Shown here: in pieces, positions 52,505 through 63,782 of the stretch
How positions within the stretch are numbered: position 1 is the stretch's first letter
Layout of the letters: every line of letters starts with the position of its first letter
NCBI RefSeq assembly: GCF_029633825.1
Contig: NZ_CP090640.1
Span: 3,752,247 to 3,816,246 of the forward strand
Direction of reading: 5' to 3'
Length of the DNA stretch: 64,000 nucleotides
Source: Burkholderia contaminans
Lineage (GTDB): Bacteria > Pseudomonadota > Gammaproteobacteria > Burkholderiales > Burkholderiaceae
The notes under the pieces: model-generated
What the model saw: only the letters and a program-made list of their open reading frames with translations
Databases searched by the model: none
Told to the model about the DNA's origin: nothing
Made by a program: the position numbers and the translations under genes

Positions 52505-53902
52505 TCAGAAACCCCAGAACATCAACCACCATGCGCTGTCGATGACGGCAAGCCCGGCGGCGAACCACGCGAATGCCGCAAGCCGGCGCGGCCAGCCCGC
52601 ATAGCGCCCCGTCACTTTCCACGCGAGCCACGCACTCCATGCGTTGGCGCCGACGAGGATCGCGATGCGCACATCGGTCGCCCAGCCGAGCGGCACATGC
52701 TCGGCACGCAGCAGCGACAGTGTCGTGGCCGACAGGCCAAGGAACACACCCGCGCCTGCAATCGGAATCAACGCCTGCGCAAGATGATGCAGCCGCACGC
52801 GATCGAAGCGGCCGAGCATCAGCGTCGCGCCGGCCAGCAGCACCAGCAGCGCCGTGCCGTACACGAGCCCCGTGCCGACGATGTAGCTGATGACCAGCCC
52901 GCCGTCGAGCCACGAGAACACGTCGTTGCGATCCGGATAGTGCGTGAGCAGGAACCACGGCGCATTCGTCTCGAGCGGCCACGTGATGTCATGGTCGATC
53001 AGCCAGCCCGCGAGCCATTGCTTGATCTGCACGAACCACGGGCTGACGGTCCAGTGGAACGCACCGATCGCGACGCCGAGCAGGCCGTACAGGATCAGCG
53101 CGGTGTCCCACGGGTTCGCCTGCTGCGCGCCGAGGTTCACGACTTCGTCGGACGGCGAGCGCAACGACAGCGAGATCGCATCCCGGTGCCCGCTGCAGCG
53201 GCCGCACATGTGGCAGTCCGCCGCGCCCTTCATGTTGCGCAACGGCACGAGCGGCGCGCAGTTGATCGGAATCACGCGATGGCCGTGCTCGCCGTTCTTG
53301 TACGACCGGCGCCATGCATCCTCGTCGACCTTGTAGCGCATCGGCGCGAGCCGCGCGAGCAGCCCGAACACACCGTTGACCGGGCACAGGTACTTGCACC
53401 ACACGCGCTTCTCGCGGCCATACAGCAAGCCGATCACGATCGCACCGACGGTCGAGCCGCCGAGCACGAACAGCACCGCGAGCGGGTACTGGTACACGCT
53501 CACCATCTGCCCGTAGATCGTCGTGAGCCCGAACGCGACGAACGGCCAGCCGCCCCACCGCATCCAGCGCGGAATCGGGCCGCCGCGGCCGAACTTGCTC
53601 GCGAATTCGGTAAGCGCACCTTCCGGGCACAGCACGCCGCACCAGACACGGCCGAGCATCACCATCGACAGCAGCACGAACGGCCACCAGATGCCCCAGA
53701 ACGTGAATTGCGCGATCAGCGTGAGGTTGTTCCACAGGTGCGCGGAGTCGTCCGGCAGCGGCAACACCGCCGGCACGATGATCAGGAACGCATAGACGGC
53801 GACGACGGCCCACTGGATGCCGCGGATCAGCGCGCCATGGCGCTGCATCCATTGACCGGCCTGCGCGAGCCAGCCCTGCTTGGCTGCGGCGACAACGCTC
53901 AT
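52505..53902 (-). CDS. ftrD: FtrD polyferredoxin, iron-sulfur membrane protein of the Ftr iron-uptake system
   Basis: NapH/CcoG-like membrane protein (465 aa) with several helices and iron-sulfur motifs: WCGVLCPEGAL and WCKYLCPVNGVFG (two C-x-x-x-C-P motifs) and CHMCGRCSGHRD (C-x-x-C-x-x-C). In the Ftr system it is thought to handle the electron from ferrous-iron oxidation. Its ATG overlaps the ftrC stop codon (ATGA). Last gene of the ftrABCD operon. Confidence 0.88.
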   Translation of the reverse strand: MSVVAAAKQGWLAQAGQWMQRHGALIRGIQWAVVAVYAFLIIVPAVLPLPDDSAHLWNNLTLIAQFTFWGIWWPFVLLSMVMLGRVWCGVLCPEGALTEFASKFGRGGPIPRWMRWGGWPFVAFGLTTIYGQMVSVYQYPLAVLFVLGGSTVGAIVIGLLYGREKRVWCKYLCPVNGVFGLLARLAPMRYKVDEDAWRRSYKNGEHGHRVIPINCAPLVPLRNMKGAADCHMCGRCSGHRDAISLSLRSPSDEVVNLGAQQANPWDTALILYGLLGVAIGAFHWTVSPWFVQIKQWLAGWLIDHDITWPLETNAPWFLLTHYPDRNDVFSWLDGGLVISYIVGTGLVYGTALLVLLAGATLMLGRFDRVRLHHLAQALIPIAGAGVFLGLSATTLSLLRAEHVPLGWATDVRIAILVGANAWSAWLAWKVTGRYAGWPRRLAAFAWFAAGLAVIDSAWWLMFWGF

Positions 53903-54741
53903 GCCGCGCGACCTGCCGCGACCGCCGGACGACGGCTCGCGCGCTTCATCAGCAGCCAGACCACCGCCCAGTACACCGCATACGCAACCAGGTTGGTCAA
54001 CGCCGGGTGGGCACGATAGCCGGTAAGCGTGGCGACGAGCGAACCGAACGTGCCCGAATCATCGAGGATCGCCGACGTGTCCCACACCTGCGAAATGCCG
54101 AGCGGCAGGATTTCCTTGTCGATCAGCTTGTCGACGCCGGTCTGGAACAGGCCTGCGCCGAGGAACAGCAGCATCACTTCGGTGACGCGGAAGAAATGCC
54201 GCCACGAGAAGTACTTGCCGCCGAGCTGAAGCAGATAGAACGTGAGGAACGCGAGGCCGAGACCGATCACGACCGCGAGCATCTGGCTGCCGTCGACGTG
54301 ACCCGACTGGCCGAAACCGAGACCGTACAGGAAGATCACCGTCTCGCTGCCTTCGCGTGCGATCGCGAGCGCGACCAGCACCGCGACGCCCCACCAGTTC
54401 GAATCGCGCGTGCTCTGCTGTAGCGATTGCTCCATGTCGCGCTTCAGTGTGCGGCCGTGCCGGCGCATCCACAGCACCATCTGCACGATCAGCACGCACG
54501 CGATCAGCACCATGGCGGTCTGGAAGTAGTCCTGCGCGTCGCCGGACAGCACTTCGGTGAAACCCACCAGTGCGGCACCGAGGCCGACGGCCATCAGCAA
54601 GCCGACGCCGACGCCGGCCCACAGAAAAGGCAGGCCGCGGCGCGCGTCGTCGTCGCCGTTTTTCAGCCATGCATAGAGAATGCCGACGACGAGCAGCGCT
54701 TCGACGCTCTCCCGCCAGACGATGAACAAGATCTGACCCAT
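53899..54741 (-). CDS. ftrC: FTR1-family iron permease FtrC
   Basis: Inner-membrane permease (280 aa, seven helices). It carries the two iron-binding R-E-x-x-E motifs of Ftr1: RESVE (residues 10-14) and REGSE (residues 129-133). It transports ferric iron formed at the membrane. Neighbours FtrA, FtrB and FtrD complete the four-part system known from Bordetella and Burkholderia. Overlaps ftrD by 4 bp. Confidence 0.94.
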   Translation of the reverse strand: MGQILFIVWRESVEALLVVGILYAWLKNGDDDARRGLPFLWAGVGVGLLMAVGLGAALVGFTEVLSGDAQDYFQTAMVLIACVLIVQMVLWMRRHGRTLKRDMEQSLQQSTRDSNWWGVAVLVALAIAREGSETVIFLYGLGFGQSGHVDGSQMLAVVIGLGLAFLTFYLLQLGGKYFSWRHFFRVTEVMLLFLGAGLFQTGVDKLIDKEILPLGISQVWDTSAILDDSGTFGSLVATLTGYRAHPALTNLVAYAVYWAVVWLLMKRASRRPAVAAGRAA

Positions 54742-54799
54742 CGATACCTCCTGACGCGCGGTACACCGGGCAGGTGCGCCCGCGCGCAGATAAAACGCA

Positions 54800-55132
54800 T
54801 TACTTCGCGACGATCACGCCCTGCGCCTGCTGGTGGAAATCGTCGAAAAACTTGTATTCACCCGGCGACAACGGTGCGACGACCACGAACGAATCGGCGC
54901 CCGGCGCGAGCACCTTCTCCTTGCGCAGTTGCACGCTCTCGAATTCAGCGGCGCCCTTGCCGGTGTTCTTGATCTCGATCTTGAAACGCTGGCCGGCCGG
55001 CACTTCGATGCGGGCGGGATTCAGCTTGCCGTCCGTCATTTCGAGCTTGAACGTCAGCAGATCGGCGGCATACGCTGCGCCGGCAAGCCACAGCGCAGCG
55101 GCTGCGGCCAAGACTTTCTGGGGAATTTTCAT
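54800..55132 (-). CDS. ftrB: FtrB, periplasmic cupredoxin-like protein
   Basis: 110 aa with a signal peptide (LAAAAALWLAGAAYA, cleavage near residue 22) and a cupredoxin_1 fold: LLTFKLEMTDGKLNPARIEVPAGQRFKIEIKNTGKGAAEFESV and the end SPGEYKFFDDFHQQAQGVIVAK. In Ftr systems this protein is proposed to oxidise ferrous iron before uptake. It lies between ftrA (55-bp gap) and ftrC. Confidence 0.9.
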   Translation of the reverse strand: MKIPQKVLAAAAALWLAGAAYAADLLTFKLEMTDGKLNPARIEVPAGQRFKIEIKNTGKGAAEFESVQLRKEKVLAPGADSFVVVAPLSPGEYKFFDDFHQQAQGVIVAK

Positions 55133-55187
55133 TCTGGATTCTCTACGCCGACGGCGCGCCGAAGCGCGCCGCCCGTCATGCCACCGA

Positions 55188-55739
55188 TCAGTAACCGCCC
55201 TTCTTGCCGATACCGGCGAACGGGAAGTCGTATTCGAGGGTAATGGGCTTGAACCACGCGCCCACGCCCGTTTCCTTGTCGATGTGACGGCCGAACGCCA
55301 TGTGGCCCGTCTGCATCGGCGGCTTGACGACCATCGTCAGGTGGTACTTGCCCGGGCCGTTCAGCTTCACGTTGTCGCCGTAGTGCGGGCCGTCGCTCGC
55401 GACCATGCCCATCAGGTCGCCTTCAGCCTTCCACTTCGCGTCGCCCTGCTTCGTCAGCTTGTACGTGACCTGCAGGTACGGCATCCAGTCGCCTTCCGCG
55501 AAACCCGTCGGGTTGTTCTTGACCGCGTGGATGTCTGCCTCGAGGTGGATGTCGGAATCCGACGCCTTGCGCATCATTCCTTCCGGGTCCATCGTGATCG
55601 GCTGCAGGTACACGGCGCCGATTTCCATGCCGCCCTGGATCTGCTGCTTGCCGATCGGATATTCGGCAGCCGAGGCCGACATCGCGGCAAGCGCCGCCGC
55701 TACCGCAACCGTCGTGCGGATGAACGAAGAACCCAACAT
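55188..55739 (-). CDS. ftrA: FtrA, periplasmic iron-binding protein (P19/Tp34 family)
   Basis: 183 aa with a signal peptide (FIRTTVAVAAALAAMSASA) and the mature start AEYPIGKQQIQGGMEIGAVYLQPI. The P19/Tp34 family binds iron and copper; metal-site residues in the family include Met, His and Glu seen in GGMEIGAVYL, SDIHLEADIHAVKNN and GHMAFGRHIDKETG. It probably delivers Fe(II) to the FtrB/FtrC complex. ATG 55739 has AAGGAG 5 nt before it, and is preferred over the GTG at 55745. Confidence 0.92.
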   Translation of the reverse strand: MLGSSFIRTTVAVAAALAAMSASAAEYPIGKQQIQGGMEIGAVYLQPITMDPEGMMRKASDSDIHLEADIHAVKNNPTGFAEGDWMPYLQVTYKLTKQGDAKWKAEGDLMGMVASDGPHYGDNVKLNGPGKYHLTMVVKPPMQTGHMAFGRHIDKETGVGAWFKPITLEYDFPFAGIGKKGGY

Positions 55740-55825
55740 GGACACTCCTTGTTATTTGATCTGGAACCATGTGGACCGACCGCCAGGCCGCCCCACTGAA
55801 AACACTAACGCAACGAATAACGTTA

Positions 55826-55852
55826 ATGCGAACAATTCTCAATAATTGCGGA
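55826..55852 (-). promoter_or_regulatory. Possible Fur site upstream of ftrA
   Basis: On the minus strand the region reads CAATTATTGAGAATTGTTCG, containing a TTGAGAATTG element resembling a Fur half-site. It lies about 90-110 bp before ftrA. The match is weaker than at bfd or hemP. Confidence 0.4.
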
Positions 55853-55959
55853 GTTTAGCACCGAACCTGTTTCGGAACAAACGGGGAGCCGTGTAAACCC
55901 CTGATCCGACAAGGCTTACAGGCTCTTTACCGAATGATTTCGGTGACGCTTGGAAAGGT

Positions 55960-58050
<2,091 letters not shown>

Positions 58051-58317
58051 GGAATGCGGCCGGAGCGAGGGCAAAGAAAGCATTCTAGCGCTTCGCGGCC
58101 TCGCGAACTGCTGCCGGCTCCTGACGCGCGACCGCCACCCGAAATCACGGTTCCCGGCCGAATTTCGCCGCCGAAACGCCGCCCCCGCCTGCGTGAATTC
58201 GCTACAATGTCAGGCTGCTGCGCTTTCCGGCGTCGTGCCTGCCCGCGCGCGGTCCATCCACCGCGCCTGCCCCGCCCGTTGAAAGCCTGACCCTCTTTTC
58301 ACTACTGCCGAATCATC

Positions 58318-59517
58318 ATGTCGCTCTTCTCCGCTGTCCAGCTTGCTCCCCGCGACCCGATCCTGGGCCTGAACGAAGCCTTCAACGCCGATGCGCGTCC
58401 GACCAAGGTCAATCTCGGCGTCGGTGTGTACACGAACGAAGAAGGCAAGATTCCGCTGCTGCGCGCGGTTCGCGATGCGGAGAAGGCACGTGTCGAGGCC
58501 GGCCTGCCGCGTGGCTACCTGCCGATCGACGGTATCGCCGCCTACGATGCGGCCGTGCAGAAGCTGCTGCTCGGCAATGACTCGCCGCTGATCGCGGCCG
58601 GCCGCGTGGTCACGGCCCAGGCACTGGGCGGCACGGGTGCACTGAAGATCGGCGCCGATTTCCTGCGCACCCTGAACCCGAACGTGAAGGTCGCGATCAG
58701 CGATCCGAGCTGGGAAAACCACCGCGCGCTGTTCGAAGCAGCCGGCTTCGAAGTCGTCGCATACCCGTACTACGACGCCGCCACCAACGGCGTGAACTTC
58801 GATGGCATGTTGTCGGCACTCAACAGCTACGCGGCAGGCACGATCGTCGTGCTGCACGCGTGCTGCCACAACCCGACCGGCGTGGATCTGACCGAAGCGC
58901 AATGGCAACAGGTCGTCGACGTCGTGAAGGCACGCAACCTCGTGCCGTTCCTCGACATCGCCTACCAGGGCTTCGGCGAGAACATCGAGGCCGATGCTGC
59001 CGCGGTGCGCCTGTTTGCCGCAGCCGACCTCAACGCATTCGTGTCGTCGTCGTTCTCGAAGTCGTTCTCGCTGTACGGCGAGCGCGTCGGCGCACTGTCG
59101 ATCATCACGTCGAGCAAGGAAGAAGCGACGCGCGTGCTGTCGCAACTGAAGCGCGTGATCCGCACGAACTACTCGAACCCGCCGACCCATGGCGGCGCCG
59201 TGGTCGCAGCAGTACTCGCTTCGCCGGAACTGCACGCTTCGTGGGTGCAGGAACTCGGTGAAATGCGCGACCGCATCCGCGCAATGCGCAATGGTCTCGT
59301 CGAGCGCCTGAAGGCAAGCGGCGTCGATCGCGACTTCAGCTTCATCAACGAGCAGCGCGGGATGTTCTCGTATTCGGGCCTGACCTCGGCGCAAGTCGAT
59401 CGCCTGCGCGACGAGTTCGGCATCTACGCAGTCGGCACGGGCCGGATCTGCGTCGCCGCACTGAACACGCGCAACCTCGACGCGGTCGCCAATGCGGTCG
59501 CAGCCGTCCTGAAGTAA
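58318..59517 (+). CDS. Aromatic/aspartate aminotransferase, class I
   Basis: PLP transaminase (399 aa) closely following the AspC/TyrB standard: FSAVQLAPRDPILGLNEAFNADARPTKVNLGVGVY start, TAQALGGTGALK, HACCHNPTGVDL, PFLDIAYQGFGE, SSFSKSFSLYGERVG with the catalytic lysine, and the C-terminal GRICVAALN with the substrate arginine. It is the second such enzyme in the window (other copy 1756-2970) and looks more like the housekeeping one. TyrB or AspC activity cannot be separated by eye. Confidence 0.95.
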   Translation: MSLFSAVQLAPRDPILGLNEAFNADARPTKVNLGVGVYTNEEGKIPLLRAVRDAEKARVEAGLPRGYLPIDGIAAYDAAVQKLLLGNDSPLIAAGRVVTAQALGGTGALKIGADFLRTLNPNVKVAISDPSWENHRALFEAAGFEVVAYPYYDAATNGVNFDGMLSALNSYAAGTIVVLHACCHNPTGVDLTEAQWQQVVDVVKARNLVPFLDIAYQGFGENIEADAAAVRLFAAADLNAFVSSSFSKSFSLYGERVGALSIITSSKEEATRVLSQLKRVIRTNYSNPPTHGGAVVAAVLASPELHASWVQELGEMRDRIRAMRNGLVERLKASGVDRDFSFINEQRGMFSYSGLTSAQVDRLRDEFGIYAVGTGRICVAALNTRNLDAVANAVAAVLK

Positions 59518-59564
59518 TGCAGTGAACGGGCGGCAGCCACCATCGGCCCCGCCCTGCCGCAATG

Positions 59565-59593
59565 AAAACGCGCTCCACGGAGCGCGTTTTTTT
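59565..59593 (+). terminator. Rho-independent terminator of the aminotransferase gene
   Basis: ACGCGCTCC / GGAGCGCGT stem-loop followed by TTTTTTT. Confidence 0.9.
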
Positions 59594-59634
59594 ATGGCAT
59601 GCGCGCGCGGGCAGCTACACCGCCCGCCCCCGCA

Positions 59635-60423
59635 TCACTGCATGAACCAGCCGTGACTGACGACGACCGACTGGCCCGTGAGCGCGGCGCTCGGGAAGGC
59701 CGACAGGAACAGCACCGTCTGCGCGACGTCCTGAACGGTCGTGAACACGCCGTCGACCGTATTGCCGAGCATCACCTTCTTCACCACTTCCTCTTCGCTG
59801 ATGCCGAGTTCCTTCGCCTGCTCCGGAATCTGCTTGTCGACCAGCGGCGTGCGCACGAAGCCCGGACACACGACGTGCGAGCGCACGTTGTGCTTCGCGC
59901 CTTCCTTCGCCAGCACGCGGGCCAGGCCGAGCAGGCCGTGCTTGGCCGTCACGTACGCCGACTTCAGCGGCGACGCTTCGTGCGAGTGCACCGAACCCAT
60001 GTAGATCACGACACCGCCGCGATCGTCCTTGTACATGTGCTTGAGCGCCGCCTTGGTCGTGAGGAACGCGCCGTCGACGTGGATCGCCTGCATCTTCTTC
60101 CAGTCGGCGAACGAATAGTTCTCGATCGGGTTCACGATCTGGATGCCCGCGTTCGACACGAGGATGTCGACCGAGCCGAACGTTTCGGCCACCTTGTCGA
60201 TACCGCTGTTCACGGCTTCCTCGTTCGTCACGTCCATCGCGACGCCGATCGCCTTGCCGCCCGCCTTGACGATCTCGTCGGCGACCGCGTTCGCGCCGTC
60301 CTGGTTCAGGTCGGCGATCGCGACGGCCGCGCCCGCTTTCGCGAGCTCGAGTGCGATTTCCTTGCCGATGCCGCTCGCGGCGCCCGTGACGACTGCGGTC
60401 TTGCCGCTCAGATCTGCTGCCAT
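59635..60423 (-). CDS. bdhA: 3-hydroxybutyrate dehydrogenase
   Basis: Short-chain dehydrogenase (262 aa) oxidising D-3-hydroxybutyrate to acetoacetate with NAD, in turnover of polyhydroxybutyrate. [12 protein letters not shown] (cofactor), NAG in [17 protein letters not shown], catalytic Ser in [23 protein letters not shown] with Tyr-x-x-x-Lys, and a C-terminal GWFMQ ending that closely matches known HBDH. ATG 60423 has GGAGGAG, so the earlier ATG is rejected. Confidence 0.93.
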   Translation of the reverse strand: MAADLSGKTAVVTGAASGIGKEIALELAKAGAAVAIADLNQDGANAVADEIVKAGGKAIGVAMDVTNEEAVNSGIDKVAETFGSVDILVSNAGIQIVNPIENYSFADWKKMQAIHVDGAFLTTKAALKHMYKDDRGGVVIYMGSVHSHEASPLKSAYVTAKHGLLGLARVLAKEGAKHNVRSHVVCPGFVRTPLVDKQIPEQAKELGISEEEVVKKVMLGNTVDGVFTTVQDVAQTVLFLSAFPSAALTGQSVVVSHGWFMQ

Positions 60424-60587
60424 GTCCGTCTCCTCCCGTTGTCGGATCGATAAAACAAGCGCCCACCGCATCCGCTACCGTCGCGCGAACGTGCCTGCGG
60501 GCCAGCCGTCATTGTGCACGATCGGCCCCGCCGTTCGCGCGCAAAACGTCTAAGCTTAAGGTCGGTTCTGTCACGCAGGAGATTCGC

Positions 60588-61559
60588 ATGCACTATCGAC
60601 GGCTAGGCCGCTCTGGCCTGCAGATCAGCGAGCTTTCGCTCGGTTCGTGGGTGACGTACGGCAACCAGGTCGACCAGCGGGTCGCGCGCGAATGCCTGGC
60701 TGCGGCGCGCGACGCAGGCGTCAATTTCTTCGACAACGCCGAGGTCTATGCCGGCGGCAAGTCCGAGGAAATCATGGGTCACGCGCTCAAGGCGCTCGAC
60801 TGGCCGCGCATCAGCTACATCGTGTCCACGAAGTTCTTCTGGGGGCTCGCCGAAGCGCCGAACCAGTATCACACGCTGAACCGGAAATACCTGCTGAACG
60901 CCATCGACGGCTCGCTGCGCCGGCTGCAACTCGACTATGTCGACCTCGTCTATTGCCATCGTCCCGACCCGAACACACCGATCGAGGAAACGGTCTGGGC
61001 GATGAGCGACATGATCGTGCGCGGCAAGGCGCTGTACTGGGGCACGTCGGAATGGAGTGCCGACGAGATCCGTGCTGCGTGCGAGATCGCCGAGCGGCAT
61101 CACCTGCACAAGCCGGTCGTCGAGCAGCCGCAGTACAACCTGTTCCACCGTACGCGGGTCGAACAGGAATATGCGCGGCTCTACGAAGACTACGGTCTCG
61201 GCCTCACGACCTGGAGCCCGCTGGCATCGGGCCTGCTCACCGGCAAGTACCGTAACGGCGTGCCGCCCGGCAGCCGCGCACAGCTACAGGGTTACGACTG
61301 GATGCGCGACCGCCTGACCAATCCGGCCGCCAACGACATCGTCGAACGGCTCGGCGCAATTGCAGCCGAGCTCGGCTGCAACACGGCCCAACTCGCGATC
61401 GCGTGGGTACTCGCAAATCCGCGTGTGAGTTCAGTCATCACGGGCGCGTCGCGGATCGAGCAGATCAGTGACAACATGCGCGCGCTCGACGTTGCCGCGA
61501 AGCTGACGCCGGATGTGAAGCAACGCATCGAAGAGGTGGTCGGCGATGCGTACGAGTAA
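60588..61559 (+). CDS. Aldo/keto reductase, potassium-channel beta-subunit-like
   Basis: NADPH-dependent oxidoreductase (323 aa, TIM barrel). Tetrad residues: Asp in [19 protein letters not shown] with Tyr, Lys in [10 protein letters not shown] and His in [15 protein letters not shown]. The [28 protein letters not shown] start and the STKFFWG...[13 protein letters not shown] block belong to the Kv-beta/YghZ subgroup (AKR6/14). Substrate unknown, perhaps aldehydes such as methylglyoxal. AGGAG precedes the ATG. Confidence 0.92.
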   Translation: MHYRRLGRSGLQISELSLGSWVTYGNQVDQRVARECLAAARDAGVNFFDNAEVYAGGKSEEIMGHALKALDWPRISYIVSTKFFWGLAEAPNQYHTLNRKYLLNAIDGSLRRLQLDYVDLVYCHRPDPNTPIEETVWAMSDMIVRGKALYWGTSEWSADEIRAACEIAERHHLHKPVVEQPQYNLFHRTRVEQEYARLYEDYGLGLTTWSPLASGLLTGKYRNGVPPGSRAQLQGYDWMRDRLTNPAANDIVERLGAIAAELGCNTAQLAIAWVLANPRVSSVITGASRIEQISDNMRALDVAAKLTPDVKQRIEEVVGDAYE

Positions 61560-61671
61560 GGCGATGCGCGGCCACTCGCGTACAATACGCGGCCTGCATC
61601 GGCGCCCGGCCTGACGGCCGCGCACGATCGATCGCTTTCATCGATTCACCTTTTGTTTCAGGCAGCCCGCC

Positions 61672-62517
61672 ATGCTCAGTTATCGTCACGGTTTTCACGC
61701 AGGCAACCACGCGGACGTGCTCAAGCACGCCGTCGTCGTCCAGCTGCTGCGCTACCTGAACAAGAAGGACAAGTCTTACTGGTATATCGACACGCATGCG
61801 GGTGCCGGGGTGTACTCGCTGCGCGACGGCTACGCGGCGAAGACATCGGAATTCGACACCGGCATCGGCCGGCTGTGGAACGAAAAGAACCTGCCGGAGG
61901 CGCTGGGCGACTATGTGGATGAAGTTCGCGCACTGAACGATGACGGTGAACTGCGCTTCTACCCGGGTTCCCCGTACATCGCATGGCGATCGATGCGCGA
62001 GCAGGACCGCATGCGCCTGTTTGAAATGCACACCACGGAAATCGACGTGCTACGCCACAATTTCCGTGATGCGGGGCGACGCGCGATGATCTTCGCCGGC
62101 GACGGCTTCGAAGGCATCAAGGCGCTGCTGCCGCCGCCGCCGCGACGCGCACTCGTGCTGATCGACCCGTCCTACGAGGACAAGAAGGATTACGCGCGCA
62201 CGGTGGCGTGCGTGACGGAGTGTCTGAAGCGTTTCGCGACGGGCTGCTATGCAGTCTGGTACCCGCAGGTAACCCGGACGGAATCGCAGCGCTTTCCCGA
62301 GCAGTTGAAGCGCCTGCAACCGAACAACTGGCTGCACCTGACACTGACGGTGTCGAATCCGCCGACTGACGGGCTGGGTCTCTACGGCAGCGGGATGTTC
62401 ATTCTGAATCCGCCGTATACGCTCGCCCAGAGCATGAACGAGGCACTGCCCTACCTGGTCGAGAAGCTCGGACAGGATAGCGGCGCCCGCTGCCAGATCG
62501 AGCACCGCGGAAACTGA
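61672..62517 (+). CDS. rlmJ: 23S rRNA (adenine(2030)-N6)-methyltransferase
   Basis: SAM-dependent enzyme (281 aa) methylating A2030 of 23S rRNA. Diagnostic: MLSYRHGFHAGNHADVLKHAVVV at the N-terminus, YIDTHAGAGVY (SAM motif I), LVLIDPSYEDKKDY (catalytic D-P-x-Y motif) and the NPPYTLAQSMNEALP end. Length matches E. coli RlmJ. Confidence 0.96.
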   Translation: MLSYRHGFHAGNHADVLKHAVVVQLLRYLNKKDKSYWYIDTHAGAGVYSLRDGYAAKTSEFDTGIGRLWNEKNLPEALGDYVDEVRALNDDGELRFYPGSPYIAWRSMREQDRMRLFEMHTTEIDVLRHNFRDAGRRAMIFAGDGFEGIKALLPPPPRRALVLIDPSYEDKKDYARTVACVTECLKRFATGCYAVWYPQVTRTESQRFPEQLKRLQPNNWLHLTLTVSNPPTDGLGLYGSGMFILNPPYTLAQSMNEALPYLVEKLGQDSGARCQIEHRGN

Positions 62518-62532
62518 TCGGGCGACTGGCCG

Positions 62533-62868
62533 TTACGGCTGTGGTCTCGGCGCGAGCCTCGGCTGGTTGGCCGGCTGCCCACCCCACGCGGGGACATTGA
62601 TATACGGCGCGACGAACAGCGGAACCGACGTGTTCGGCGCCTGCCCCGCCGGAGCCCGCATCCCTGCCGGCTCGACGATCGGCTCGGAAGACAACGGTGC
62701 CGTCTGCAGTACCAATCCGCCCTTGCCGTCCTGGATACCCCGTTGCGTATCGAGAATCAGCGGCTTGGACGACGTCGCGGCAACAGCCGCGAGTCCGTGG
62801 ACAAGCACTGCCGCGCCCAGAACGAGACGCGCGCGGGCACTTCGACGCACATCGAGACGCAAACGCAT
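62533..62868 (-). CDS. Small secreted proline-rich protein, unknown
   Basis: 111 aa. Signal peptide ARLVLGAAVLVHGLAAVAA after a basic N-terminus, then TSSKPLILDTQRGIQDGKGGLVLQTAPL and a Pro/Ala-rich tail (ANQPRLAPRPQP). ATG 62868 has AAGGAC at 7 nt; the frame runs 16 codons higher without a site. No family recognised. It converges with rlmJ. Confidence 0.7.
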   Translation of the reverse strand: MRLRLDVRRSARARLVLGAAVLVHGLAAVAATSSKPLILDTQRGIQDGKGGLVLQTAPLSSEPIVEPAGMRAPAGQAPNTSVPLFVAPYINVPAWGGQPANQPRLAPRPQP

Positions 62869-62941
62869 GATCGTGTCCTTCAGGATGAAAAGCAGGTGCA
62901 TACCATAGCGCTGCACTGACGATTGCGCCAGATCCGGCGCA

Positions 62942-62973
62942 CAAAAAACAAAGCCCCGTCAAATACGGGGCTT
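62942..62973 (-). terminator. Rho-independent terminator of the DUF3563 gene
   Basis: AAGCCCCGT / ACGGGGCTT with loop CAAAT, followed on the minus strand by TGTTTTTTG; it lies 43 bp after the stop at 63016. Confidence 0.85.
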
Positions 62974-63015
62974 GCTTATCGTTCGGTGCCACATGGCACC
63001 TGACGGTGACTCCGA

Positions 63016-63162
63016 TTACAGCGAGTAGCCGTTGGTTTCCAGCGAGCGGATGCGGCTTTCGAGCTGGACGATGTCCGACGAAGTTGCGAGGTAGGCCTCA
63101 CGGCGTTCACGTTCTGCGGATTCGAACCAGTTGCTCAGCTTTTCAACGATGTAGGCGATCAT
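63016..63162 (-). CDS. DUF3563 family small protein
   Basis: 48 aa, MIAYIVEKLSNWFESAERERREAYLATSSDIVQLESRIRSLE, the DUF3563 pattern (short amphipathic N-terminal helix, E-R-x-R-E-A-Y-L motif, then a helical L-E-x-R-I-R-x-L-E end), typical of Burkholderiales. GGAG precedes the ATG. It has a strong promoter (63233-63261) and its own terminator, so it is probably highly expressed and monocistronic. Function unknown. Confidence 0.9.
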   Translation of the reverse strand: MIAYIVEKLSNWFESAERERREAYLATSSDIVQLESRIRSLETNGYSL

Positions 63163-63232
63163 GACGTTCTCCAAGGAAGGGGGACCCCTGGTGAATCGAT
63201 GTTCAGGGATTTCCCGTATAGGGTTATCCCGA

Positions 63233-63261
63233 ATTATAGCGATGCCGCACCAAGATGCTAA
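63233..63261 (-). promoter_or_regulatory. Sigma-70 promoter of the DUF3563 gene
   Basis: On the minus strand TTAGCA (63261-63256), 17-bp spacer, TATAAT (63238-63233, perfect -10). Leader length about 65 nt. Confidence 0.75.
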
Positions 63262-63280
63262 TGAAATACTTGCATGGCAA

Positions 63281-63299
63281 CCATTCCCTTTCGGAATGG
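63281..63299. promoter_or_regulatory. Inverted repeat upstream of the DUF3563 promoter
   Basis: CCATTCC-CTTTC-GGAATGG, a dyad located 20 bp upstream of the -35 hexamer, a usual activator or repressor position. Confidence 0.4.
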
Positions 63300-63377
63300 C
63301 CACCCACAAAAACATCATAACCCATTGATTTTTATGGAAAACGAATCGAAGCCCGATTGTGGCCTCGAGCGCACGCA

Positions 63378-63782
63378 CTAATTTGGTTCACCGATGGGGT
63401 CGGATAGACGCGCCAAAATCGGGCATTCGGGCCGCCCGTCACCATGACAGTGCGCAGCAAGATCCGCCAGTGTGTCACGCATGTCGCTCAGCTCCGCGAT
63501 GCGCTTGTCGAGCTCGGCCACGTGCTCGAGGGCAATCGACTTCACTTCGGCGCTTGCGCGGGAACGGTCTTGCCAGAGCATCAGGAGCTTGCGGATGTCT
63601 TCGACGAGAAAGCCAAGGCGTCGCGCCTGACGGATGAAGCGCAGGATATGGATCTCGTCTGCGCCGTAGATCCGGTAGCCGGCGTCGGTACGCTTGCTCG
63701 GCGCCAGCAGGCCGACCTGTTCGTAGTACCGGATCATCTTTGCGCTGACTCCGGATTCGCGCGACGCGTCGCCGATATTCAT
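63378..63782 (-). CDS. cueR: MerR-family copper-responsive regulator (CueR-like)
   Basis: 134 aa. N-terminal MerR HTH (MNIGDASRESGVSAKMIRYYEQVGLL, then RTDAGYRIYGADEIHILRFIRQARRLGF), a dimerisation helix, and a C-terminal metal loop CHGDGRPECPIL, with two Cys separated by seven residues as in E. coli CueR (C112/C120). That spacing points to Cu(I)/Ag(I) sensing. Start at ATG 63782 is that of the family; the open frame upstream is not used. No copper ATPase gene is in view; it may lie beyond the right edge. Confidence 0.9.
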   Translation of the reverse strand: MNIGDASRESGVSAKMIRYYEQVGLLAPSKRTDAGYRIYGADEIHILRFIRQARRLGFLVEDIRKLLMLWQDRSRASAEVKSIALEHVAELDKRIAELSDMRDTLADLAAHCHGDGRPECPILARLSDPIGEPN

